From: Lentzea flava
Lineage (GTDB): Bacteria > Actinomycetota > Actinomycetes > Mycobacteriales > Pseudonocardiaceae
Reading direction: 5' to 3'
Assembly: GCF_014648475.1 (NCBI RefSeq)
Contig: NZ_BMRE01000007.1
Coordinates: forward strand, 186,001 to 250,000
Length of the DNA stretch: 64,000 nt
Position numbers and translations under genes: made by a program. Below, one piece after another: positions 57,651 through 64,000 of the stretch; position 1 is the stretch's first letter, and each line of letters begins with the position of its first letter. The notes beneath the pieces are model-generated. The model was not told the origin of the DNA. It searched no databases and was given only the letters and a program-made list of their open reading frames with translations.

Positions 57651-58627
57651 CAGGCGGCCTTCTCCTTGGTGTCCTTCTTCTCCTTGCGGCGCACGCGCGT
57701 GGAGGTCGGGTCGAGCGCGTCACGCAGACCGTCGCCGACCCAGTTCACCGCCAGCACGAACACGACGAGGAAGCCCGCCGGGAACAGGAACAGCCACGGG
57801 AAGGTCGTCGCGGACTGGGCGAAGTTGCCGATCAGGGTGCCCAGTGAGACGTCGGGAGACTGGACGCCGAAGCCGAAGTAGCTCAGGCCGGTCTCGGCGA
57901 GCACCGCCGTCGCGACGTTGATCGTGGCGTCGATGATCAGCAGCGACGCCATGTTCGGCACGATGTGCTTGGCGATGATCGTGCGGGCGGGCTGCCCCAT
58001 GAACCGGGCCGCCTTCACGAACTCGCGTTCCTTCAGCGTCAGCGTCATGCCGCGCACGATGCGCGCGGTGATCATCCACTGGAACGCCGCCAGCATCAGC
58101 ACCAGCAGCCACCACGACTTGCCGCGGAACCACGGGCTGAGGATGGCGATGATCAGGAACGACGGCAACACGAGCAGCAGGTCGACCACCCACATGAGCG
58201 CCTTGTCGGCGACACCCAGGAAGTAGCCGGCGGTCGCACCGACGATCGCGGCCACGGTGGTCGAGATCAGCGCCACCAGCAGGCCGATGATCAACGACTT
58301 CTGCAGCCCGCGCATGGTCTGCGCGAACATGTCGGTGCCGATGTTGTCGGTGCCGAAGATGTGGTCGGCGTAGGGCGGCTGCAGGAACGCGCTGTAGTCG
58401 CGGTCCTCGTAGGACCACTGCGAGAGCAGCGGGCCGACGAACGCCAGCAGGTACATCGCCACGATGATGATCAGGCCGATCAGCGCGAGCCTGTTGCGCA
58501 TGAAGCGGATGAGCACCAACCGGCCACGCGTCATCGCCTTGTCCGGTTCGGGCGCGGCGTCGACGGGGCTGCCCTGGGCGGCGCCGGCGGTTCCCGCGGA
58601 GTCGCCCTCGTTGAGGATCACGGTCAC
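57650..58627 (-). CDS. Peptide/nickel ABC transporter permease (DppC/OppC type)
   Basis: 325 residues from the GTG at 58627. A cytoplasmic N-terminal tail of about 40 residues, a first helix ([19 protein letters not shown]), the OppC N-terminal region with [12 protein letters not shown], and then five helices of the BPD_transp_1 domain. The coupling motif that contacts the ATPase is [24 protein letters not shown]. Pairs with the DppB-type permease encoded 13 bases upstream; its stop overlaps the ATPase start. Inner-membrane import pore for peptides or related compounds; the substrate cannot be told from sequence. Confidence 0.94.
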
Positions 58628-58640
58628 GTCGTCACCTTGC

Positions 58641-59618
58641 CTAGTTCACACGGATTCGGGGGTCGAGCGCGGCGTACAGCACGTCGGCGAGCCAGCCGGA
58701 GAACAGCACGCACACCGCGACGAACAGCGTCACCGTGGCCGTGATGTTCGTGTCCTGCGCCGAGATGCCGGTGACCAGCCAGTCCCCCATGCCGTACCAG
58801 GTGAAGATGCGCTCGGTGAACGTGCCGCCGACGACCAGCAGGCCGAACCCGAACGCGAACAGGGTCGCCATCGGGATCAGCGCGGTCCGCAGGCCGTGCT
58901 TCATCAGCGCCTTGCGCCGGGTGAGGCCCTTGGCCTGCGCGGTGCGCAGGAAGTCGCTGCCCAGGACGTCGAGCATGGACGAGCGCTGGTAGCGGCTGTA
59001 GTAGGCGATCTGGCCGAGCGCGATCGCGAGCGTCGGCAGGATCAGGTGCTGCAGCCGGTCGCCGAGGTGCTCGAACCAGTTGCCCTGGAAGCCGGGCGTC
59101 TCCTCACCGACGAAGATCAGCACGTTGCTGCCGATCGAGTTGTTGATGCTCTGCGCGCCGATCTTGAGCAGGTTGCCGAGCACGAGGACCGGCGTCGACA
59201 GCAATATGAAGGAGAACAGGGTCGCGAAGTAGTCGCTGAACTTGTACTGCCGGATCGCGCTCACCACGCCGATCAGCACGCCGAACAGGATGCCGATCGT
59301 GATGCCGAGCAGGAACAGCCGCAGGCTGACGCCGATGCGCCTGCCGAGCTCGTCGGTGATCGGGCGGTCGGCGACCGTCCGGCCGAAGTCGCCCTGCACC
59401 ACACCGCTCATCCAGGTCACGAACCGCTGCGGGATCGGCTGGTCGAGGTGGAGGTCCCGTTTCTTCGCCTCGATCGACGCGGCGGGTGGCGGCGGGTTGC
59501 GTTGCTGCAACAACCCGATCGGGTCAAAGGTGACGGAGGCCAACGTGAACGCGAGGAACGTCGCCACGAGGGCGAGCACCACGTAGTTGACCAACCGTCG
59601 CAACAGAAATCCGGCCAC
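58641..59618 (-). CDS. Peptide/nickel ABC transporter permease (DppB/OppB type)
   Basis: 325 residues from the GTG at 59618, with GAGAGGA about ten bases upstream. First helix LVNYVVLALVATFLAFTLA, a large extracytoplasmic loop containing the family motif GDFGRTVADRPITDEL, then five helices and the coupling motif DFLRTAQAKGLTRRKALMKHGLRTAL. Ends ALDPRIRVN, the usual DppB terminus. First gene of the operon DppB-DppC-DppDF-binding protein. Its promoter should lie in the long intergenic stretch to the right. Confidence 0.94.
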   Translation of the reverse strand: MAGFLLRRLVNYVVLALVATFLAFTLASVTFDPIGLLQQRNPPPPAASIEAKKRDLHLDQPIPQRFVTWMSGVVQGDFGRTVADRPITDELGRRIGVSLRLFLLGITIGILFGVLIGVVSAIRQYKFSDYFATLFSFILLSTPVLVLGNLLKIGAQSINNSIGSNVLIFVGEETPGFQGNWFEHLGDRLQHLILPTLAIALGQIAYYSRYQRSSMLDVLGSDFLRTAQAKGLTRRKALMKHGLRTALIPMATLFAFGFGLLVVGGTFTERIFTWYGMGDWLVTGISAQDTNITATVTLFVAVCVLFSGWLADVLYAALDPRIRVN

Positions 59619-60009
59619 CCGTGTTCAGTCCTCTCCCCGGTGGTTGCGACGTCGGCGCACTGGATTGCAGTGGACGAGGTGCAAGAGATTAACCGCCGAT
59701 CTGACGGTCCGCCGCCCACCCCCACCATTACGCAGGGGCCCACTGACCGGGCCATAGTCACCCATGCGTGGGGGAATGGTCGGACGAACAGCCACATCAA
59801 CAGTTGACTCTCGGCAATTGTGTGTCCAAGCGTGACCATTGTGCGTCCGGATCGCTGTATTCACCGTGAAGTTCTGTTGCGTCATGACGCAGACGGGTGA
59901 ATGCAATCACCGGAAGATGTGGGACAAGCAGCGCAATGTGATCCGAAACCGGGCATCACGCTCTGGAGCGCCTCGGGCGTGCACGGTTACTTTATCGATG
60001 CGGACCAGG
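59619..60009. other. Intergenic region (391 bp) upstream of the dpp-type operon
   Basis: No credible gene. More AT-rich than its surroundings. It holds a perfect 14-bp palindrome (59878-59891) framed by an ATTCACC/GGTGAAT inverted repeat. The short frame at 59625-59906 has no Shine-Dalgarno and no recognisable protein features. It should contain the dppB promoter; I cannot fix a -10/-35 pair. Confidence 0.6.
59859..59902. promoter_or_regulatory. Nested palindromes, possible operator
   Basis: TGCGTCATGACGCA (59878-59891) is a perfect palindrome. ATTCACC (59859-59865) and GGTGAAT (59896-59902) flank it as an inverted repeat. It lies about 240-260 bases upstream of the dppB start and about 120 bases beyond the P450 stop. 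Confidence 0.4.
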
Positions 60010-61131
60010 TCATGAGGCCGTCCAGCGCACCGGCAGCTCCGCCACCCCGCCCACCAGCTGCTCCGCCCTGAGGGTGAGCTGCGCCACGTCGACCGCTAGG
60101 CCGAACGTCGCGAACCGGGTCACGAGGGCGGTGAAGACCTCCGTCAGCTCGACCCTGGCGAGCGGGGCGCCGACGCAGAACCGCGGGCCGTGGCCGAACG
60201 TGAGGTGCGGGTTGGACTCGCGTGGCAGGAAGGCCGCCGGGTCGGGGAAGCGGGTCTCGTCTCGATTGGCCTGGCCGATGCCGAGCAGGACGAGATCACC
60301 CGCCGGGATGCGAACGCCCTCGATCTCGATGTCGGACATCGCGTACCTCGGCATGCCGGAGTCGTCCGACCTCGCCGCCACCGGTGAGCGGTGGCGGAGG
60401 ATCTCCTCGACGACGTCCGGGACGTTCTGCGGGTTTTCGCGCAGTGCGTCCCATTGGCCGGGGTTGAGGCTCAGCAACATGACGCCGCGATCGATGGCGG
60501 CGACGGTCGTCTCGTGGCCCGCGAACAGCAGGCCGGCGCTGAGCTGGGCGACCACCTCGTCCTGACCGGGCGGCGTGCCTTCGATGAGGCGGGTGATCAC
60601 GTCGTCGCCCGGTTCCTTCTTCTTCCGTGCGACCAACTCACCCATGTAGGTCCACAGGCACATGAAGCCTTCCTGGGATTTTTGCGGGTTGTTCAGTGTG
60701 CTCATGGCCTCTGACCAGCCCCGGAACGTCTCACGGTCCTCGTACGGGACGCCGAGCAGTTCGCAGATCACCAGCACCGGCAGCGGGAACGACACCGCTT
60801 CGTGGAAGTCGGCCGGCTGGGGCAGCGCGACGAGGTCGTCGAGCAGGCCGTCGACGAGGTGCCGCACGCGTGGGCGCAGGGACTCCATGTTCCTGGCGGA
60901 GAACGACGGCGCGAGCAGCCGGCGCATCCAGGCGTGGCGCTCGTTCTCCTCCTCTTGCGTGGCCTTGTGCGGCCTGCCGAGCGGTACCGAGTCGACGAAC
61001 CTCGGCGCGTTGTCGGGATCGGCGTGGCCGCGGCCGAGCCTGCGGTCCGCGAGCAGCGCCCTGACCTGGTCGTAGCCGGTGACCAGCCAGGCTTCGTCAC
61101 CAGCGGGCGTGGGTACGCGCTTGATCGCCAT
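60010..61131 (-). CDS. Cytochrome P450, divergent from a MarR regulator
   Basis: 373 residues from ATG 61131 (MAIKRVPTPAGDEAWLVTGY) with GGGGAG upstream. The frame is open to 61410 but that part would run over the divergent MarR gene. Motifs: I-helix LFAGHETT, ExxR in EEILRHR, heme loop FGHGPRFCVGAPLARVEL with Cys319. The N-terminus is about 25 residues shorter than usual: it begins at the first beta strand and lacks the proline-rich A-helix region. Similar to actinobacterial CYP105/107-like tailoring enzymes (TPAGDEAWLV, NPHLTFGHGPRFCVGA). No ferredoxin is adjacent. It faces a MarR gene across a 61-base gap with an operator-like dyad, so it is probably controlled by that repressor. Substrate unknown. 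Confidence 0.88.
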   Translation of the reverse strand: MAIKRVPTPAGDEAWLVTGYDQVRALLADRRLGRGHADPDNAPRFVDSVPLGRPHKATQEEENERHAWMRRLLAPSFSARNMESLRPRVRHLVDGLLDDLVALPQPADFHEAVSFPLPVLVICELLGVPYEDRETFRGWSEAMSTLNNPQKSQEGFMCLWTYMGELVARKKKEPGDDVITRLIEGTPPGQDEVVAQLSAGLLFAGHETTVAAIDRGVMLLSLNPGQWDALRENPQNVPDVVEEILRHRSPVAARSDDSGMPRYAMSDIEIEGVRIPAGDLVLLGIGQANRDETRFPDPAAFLPRESNPHLTFGHGPRFCVGAPLARVELTEVFTALVTRFATFGLAVDVAQLTLRAEQLVGGVAELPVRWTAS

Positions 61132-61156
61132 CTTCGGTTCTCCCCTTGATCCGTCG

Positions 61157-61174
61157 TATGCGACGCGTCGTATC
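61157..61174. promoter_or_regulatory. Candidate MarR operator between the P450 and MarR genes
   Basis: TATGCGACGCGTCGTATC is an 18-bp dyad with seven of nine paired positions around the perfect centre CGACGCGTCG. It sits upstream of a MarR -10-like TACACT (61180-61185), seven bases before the MarR ATG, where binding would block both promoters. Confidence 0.55.
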
Positions 61175-61192
61175 CAACGTACACTCCAGTCC

Positions 61193-61642
61193 ATGGTTGA
61201 CAACACCGCTTTCCGGGACGCCGAGGCCGTGATGGCGCACTTGCGCGCGTTGCGGCAGGAGCTGTTGACCACGTCGATGGAGCCGACCGGTGACCGTGCG
61301 CGCAGCGGGCTGACCACGCCGCAGATCAGTGCTGTGCACTCGTTGCTGACGGAAGGCCCCGCCACGGTGACCGAGCTGGCGCGGCGGCTGAACCTCTCCC
61401 ACAGCACCACGTCCGGGATCGTGGACCGGCTGGAGGCGCGCGGGCTGGTGTCGCGGGAGCAGGACGCGAACGACCGCCGCTACACCCGCGTGCAGGTGAC
61501 CGCGCCCGTGCACCAGTACCGGCAAGATCTGAAGGACGGGCCGTACGGACGGCTCACCCAGGCCCTGGCCGCGGCCTCCCCCGCCGAGCGGAAGGCCGTG
61601 CTGGACGGGCTGGAGACGTTGCGGGCGTTGCTGGCTAGGTGA
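61193..61642 (+). CDS. MarR-family transcriptional regulator
   Basis: 149 residues from ATG 61193 (MVDNTAFRDAEAVMAHLRAL). Winged helix-turn-helix core: LTTPQISAVHSLLTEGPATVTELARRLNLSHSTTSGIVDRLEARGLVSREQDANDRRYTRVQVT, with the wing Asp-Arg-Arg typical of MarR, and dimerisation helices at both ends. A TACACT seven bases before the ATG suggests a leaderless transcript. Probably represses itself and the divergent P450 through the dyad at 61157-61174, released by a small lipophilic ligand. Its 3' end overlaps the convergent lipoprotein gene by eight bases. Confidence 0.92.
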   Translation: MVDNTAFRDAEAVMAHLRALRQELLTTSMEPTGDRARSGLTTPQISAVHSLLTEGPATVTELARRLNLSHSTTSGIVDRLEARGLVSREQDANDRRYTRVQVTAPVHQYRQDLKDGPYGRLTQALAAASPAERKAVLDGLETLRALLAR

Positions 61643-62654
61643 GGCGCCAGAGCCGGTCGCCCGCGATCACGAACACCTGACCGCCGGCCACCTCGGCCGC
61701 CTTGACCTCACCCGTCGGGCCGTCAGCCTGCCGTTCGTCCTTTTCGGACACGAGCTTGACGCCGTTGTGGTCGATGAACAGCGTCGGCGTGCCGTTGACG
61801 GGCACGGGTGCGGCGAGGTTCTGGTCGTCGCCGACCGGGATGTCCGGGGTCGTGTGCTTCTTCCACTCCGGGCCCGACCACCAGGCGAGCTTGCCCTTGC
61901 TGCGGCCCACGACGTGGCAGGTGCCGTCCCAGCAGCGGGCGGCCAGCGCGGCGTCGCCGTCCGGGAGGGTCGCCGTGGTCCAGGTCTTGCCGTCGAACTG
62001 CCAGACGGCCGCGCTCACCGTGCCCTTGGCGATCTGCCAGCCGACGACGAGCGCGCCGTCGTCGTTCGGAGTCACGGCGAGCGGGAAGCGCAGGAGTTCC
62101 TGCGAGCTCTCCAGGACGGTGCCGGCGGAGGGCTGGCGGCTCCACGTGTCGGCCGCGTACGTCCACACCGCGATGTCGAGGCCCGCCTTGGCGCTCTGCC
62201 AGGTGCCGATGATCAACGGTCCCTGCTGGGTGCGGACCACGCCGATCAGCTCGCCCGCGCCGTAGCCGCCGAACGTGCTGAACGCCTGCGGCTTCTCGGT
62301 GATCTGGCGGGTGTCGCCGGTCCAGGCGCTCCAGCGGACGTTGCCGTGCGCGCCGCCGCGTTCGCCGCCGACGCCGGTGATGGTGGTGCCGTCGGAGGTG
62401 ATCCCGTACCAGTGCGCTTCCTTGCCGTACGGGGTGGCCGGGATCAGCCTGGCGTTGCTCAGCGTGCCGTCCTGGGCGCGGGTCACCAGTTCCGGGTGGT
62501 CGGCAGGGCGAGTGCCGATTACCAGCGTGTCGTTGTGGGTGGCCAGCGCTTCCGGTGTGGCCGTGAGGCCGACGGCGGTGAAACCGACCGTGTCGCCGGT
62601 GCCTGAGGAGCAGCCGGTGAGGACCAGCAAAACCGCGAGCGTCAGCCTCCGCAT
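61635..62654 (-). CDS. Putative secreted lipoprotein, beta-propeller-like
   Basis: 339 residues from ATG 62654. Lipoprotein signal MRRLTLAVLLVLTGCSSG with lipobox LTGC. The rest is a series of short beta-rich repeats with W and G at strand ends (GEWHYGIT-like, VVGRSKGKLAWWSGPEW, VFVIAGDRLWRLT), suggesting a six- or seven-bladed propeller anchored outside the cell membrane. I do not recognise a named family. The start is only 18 bases from the divergent gene, so both promoters must overlap; a CATACT seven bases upstream suggests a leaderless transcript. Confidence 0.75.
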   Translation of the reverse strand: MRRLTLAVLLVLTGCSSGTGDTVGFTAVGLTATPEALATHNDTLVIGTRPADHPELVTRAQDGTLSNARLIPATPYGKEAHWYGITSDGTTITGVGGERGGAHGNVRWSAWTGDTRQITEKPQAFSTFGGYGAGELIGVVRTQQGPLIIGTWQSAKAGLDIAVWTYAADTWSRQPSAGTVLESSQELLRFPLAVTPNDDGALVVGWQIAKGTVSAAVWQFDGKTWTTATLPDGDAALAARCWDGTCHVVGRSKGKLAWWSGPEWKKHTTPDIPVGDDQNLAAPVPVNGTPTLFIDHNGVKLVSEKDERQADGPTGEVKAAEVAGGQVFVIAGDRLWRLT

Positions 62655-62672
62655 GCGGGCCAGTATGACCAC

Positions 62673-63215
62673 ATGCGCCCCGAACCCGGTCAGGTACTGC
62701 ACTTTTCGGAGGACCCGACGATCCGGGAGTTCGTGCCGCACCTGGCGGCCACGGCGCGGCAGCCGGGAGAGTACGTGTGGGCGGTGGACCACGGCCGCTC
62801 CCCCGACTACTGGTTCCCCCGGCAGTGCCCGCGGGCGATGGCGTGGACGGTCCGGAGTTCCTCGCAGGCGGACCGCGACCGGATCATCGGCCCCGGCTGC
62901 GGGACGAGGGTGCACGCCGTCGAGTACGGGTGGCTGGAGCGCATGAGGACGGTGGAGCTCTACGCGTACCGGTTCGACGCGACGCCGTTCAAGCCGTTCG
63001 GGGAGGACGGGGACGGGCGCGGTGTCGCGATGGTCGCGACCGAACCGGTGGTGCCGCTGGGACCGCCGGAACGGGTCGGCGATCTCTTCGCGCTGCACGA
63101 GGAGGCCGGGATCGCGCTGCGCGTGCTGCCGAACCTGTGGCCGTTCTGGGACGCGGTGACGGTGAGCTCGCTCGGGTGGAGCGGGATCAGGCTGAGGAAC
63201 GCTCTACCCCGGTGA
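62673..63215 (+). CDS. Conserved protein of unknown function (DUF6886-like)
   Basis: 180 residues starting MRPEPGQVLHFSEDPTIREF. Recognisable blocks: VLHFSEDPTIREFVPHLA, YVWAVDHGRSPDYWFPRQCPR, ERMRTVELYAYRFDATPF and NLWPFWDAV. This pattern recurs in small cytoplasmic proteins of actinobacteria and firmicutes annotated as DUF6886. No signal peptide or membrane helix. The function is unknown; conserved Asp, His, Trp and Cys could form an active site. It precedes a response regulator by 18 bases in the same direction but need not be co-regulated. Confidence 0.72.
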   Translation: MRPEPGQVLHFSEDPTIREFVPHLAATARQPGEYVWAVDHGRSPDYWFPRQCPRAMAWTVRSSSQADRDRIIGPGCGTRVHAVEYGWLERMRTVELYAYRFDATPFKPFGEDGDGRGVAMVATEPVVPLGPPERVGDLFALHEEAGIALRVLPNLWPFWDAVTVSSLGWSGIRLRNALPR

Positions 63216-63233
63216 GTGGAATGATCTGCGCCC

Positions 63234-63893
63234 ATGCGGGTGCTGCTGGTGGAGGACGACGAGCCGATCGCGGAATCGCTCACACGCGGGCTGTCGCGGT
63301 ACGGGTTCGAGGTGCGGTGGGTGCGGACCGGCGCCGAGGCGCTGGAGGCAGGCGACTTCGCGCTGGTGCTGGTCGACCTCGGACTGCCCGACATGGACGG
63401 CCTGGACGTGTGCCGGGAGCTGCGGGCCCGCGGCGACGTGCCGATCATCGTGATCAGCGCGCGGTCCGACGAGGTCGACCGGGTGGTCGGGCTCGAGATC
63501 GGGGCCGACGACTACGTCACCAAACCGTTCGGGGTGCGGGAAGTCGTGGCGCGGATGCGCGCGGTGCTGCGGCGCGTGCAGCCGGCCAGGGCCGAACAGG
63601 AACCGGTGCAGGAGCACGGGCGGTTGCGGATCGACCGGCGCGGGCGGCGGGTGCACCTCGACGGCGCCGAGGTGGACCTCACGCCGAAGGAGTTCGACCT
63701 GCTGGTGTTCCTCGCCGAGGAGCCCGGCGCGGTGTTCACCCGCGAGCAGATCATGGAGGCGGTGTGGGACGAGAACTGGTTCGGTCCCACCAAGACGCTG
63801 GACGTGCACGTGGGGGTGCTGCGGCGCAAGCTCGGTGACGCGGCGTCGCTGGAGACCGTCCGCGGCGTGGGATTCCGGCTGGTGCTCACGTGA
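63234..63893 (+). CDS. OmpR/PhoB-type response regulator
   Basis: 219 residues. Receiver domain 1-115: acidic pocket E7-D8-D9, phospho-acceptor D48 in LVDLGLPDMDG, switch residues in IIVISA, Lys in YVTKPFG. Winged-helix DNA-binding domain about 125-219: VDLTPKEFDLLVFLAEEPGAVFTREQIMEAVWDENW and VHVGVLRRKLGD...VRGVGFRL. Its stop overlaps the start of the next gene by three bases (GTGA), so it is co-translated with the sensor kinase. Input signal and targets are unknown. Confidence 0.95.
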   Translation: MRVLLVEDDEPIAESLTRGLSRYGFEVRWVRTGAEALEAGDFALVLVDLGLPDMDGLDVCRELRARGDVPIIVISARSDEVDRVVGLEIGADDYVTKPFGVREVVARMRAVLRRVQPARAEQEPVQEHGRLRIDRRGRRVHLDGAEVDLTPKEFDLLVFLAEEPGAVFTREQIMEAVWDENWFGPTKTLDVHVGVLRRKLGDAASLETVRGVGFRLVLT

Positions 63894-64000
63894 TCCGGCA
63901 ACTCGTCTGGAGCTACGTGCTGCTGGTCGCGGTGGCGATCGCGGCGTTCACGGTGCCGGTGGCGTTCACGTTGAACCAGCAGCTGTACGACGACGCGGTC
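63890..64000 (+). CDS. Sensor histidine kinase, N-terminal fragment cut by the window end
   Basis: 37 codons from GTG 63890 (MIRQLVWSYVLLVAVAIAAF). One transmembrane helix (about 7-27) followed by FTLNQQLYDDAV, the usual start of a short extracytoplasmic sensor loop. The GTGA overlap with the response-regulator stop supports a two-component operon. No kinase domain is visible in the window; identification rests on position and topology. Confidence 0.7.
   Translation, partial: MIRQLVWSYVLLVAVAIAAFTVPVAFTLNQQLYDDAV

Noticed and set aside
59625..59906. Small open frame in the dpp upstream region
   Set aside because: No ribosome site, no recognisable protein, overlaps the likely promoter.
61132..61410. 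Upstream extension of the second P450 to 61410
   Set aside because: It would overlap the MarR gene and its promoter; ATG 61131 has a good ribosome site.

Overview
The window is high-GC DNA (mostly G/C third codon positions, GTG starts, several promoters close to the start codon) from an actinomycete. A Pseudonocardiales-type host is plausible but not proven. Positions 1 to about 48.45 kb are the right-hand part of a modular type I polyketide cluster of the glycosylated polyene macrolide type (nystatin/amphotericin/candicidin class). From about 48.5 kb rightwards the genes look like unrelated chromosomal functions.

Cluster part. Two giant PKS genes read leftwards. The 8,883-residue protein at 12842-39493 has six extension modules and the next protein (12708 to beyond position 1) has at least three. 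The first matches NysI/AmphI in pattern: module 1 carries DH+KR (last double bond of a polyene), module 3 alone has a methylmalonyl-type AT (the branch oxidised to carboxyl in these compounds), module 5 has a collapsed KR (the hemiketal ketone), and the other modules carry KRs. The second matches NysJ/AmphJ in position and minimum size; its first DH has lost the active-site loop. No loading module or terminal TE is in the window, so the cluster continues to the left. Upstream of the PKS genes lie a P450 and a crotonyl-CoA carboxylase/reductase (leftward), a divergent heterodimeric ABC exporter (NysG/NysH-like), a GDP-mannose 4,6-dehydratase (NysDIII-like, first committed step to mycosamine) and a type II thioesterase (NysE-like). 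Three CTAGGG-containing sites near PKS I, between CCR and the exporter, and upstream of the dehydratase resemble the operator of PAS-LuxR polyene regulators (PimM type). The right edge of the cluster is probably the thioesterase.

Oddities in the PKS genes. Seven of nine KS-AT linkers carry one or both of two hairpin-forming repeat families that are conserved as DNA; a GATCGTTGAA inverted repeat recurs in two AT regions; and TTGTCCACAG (DnaA-box-like) occurs three times. An intrinsic terminator separates the two PKS genes.

Right part. Two overlapping LigD-type primase-polymerases (48507-50388) converge on a leftward pair: a membrane protein and an EACC1-caspase-transmembrane protein whose Shine-Dalgarno lies in a hairpin. 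Then comes a leftward peptide/nickel-type ABC operon (DppB, DppC, fused DppDF, solute-binding lipoprotein) ending in a strong terminator; the binding-protein gene is frameshifted at a run of seven G directly after the lipobox cysteine. A 391-bp gene-free stretch with a palindrome follows, then a second P450 divergent from a MarR regulator with an operator-like dyad, a lipoprotein, a small conserved protein, and an OmpR-type response regulator followed by the start of its sensor kinase, cut by the window end.
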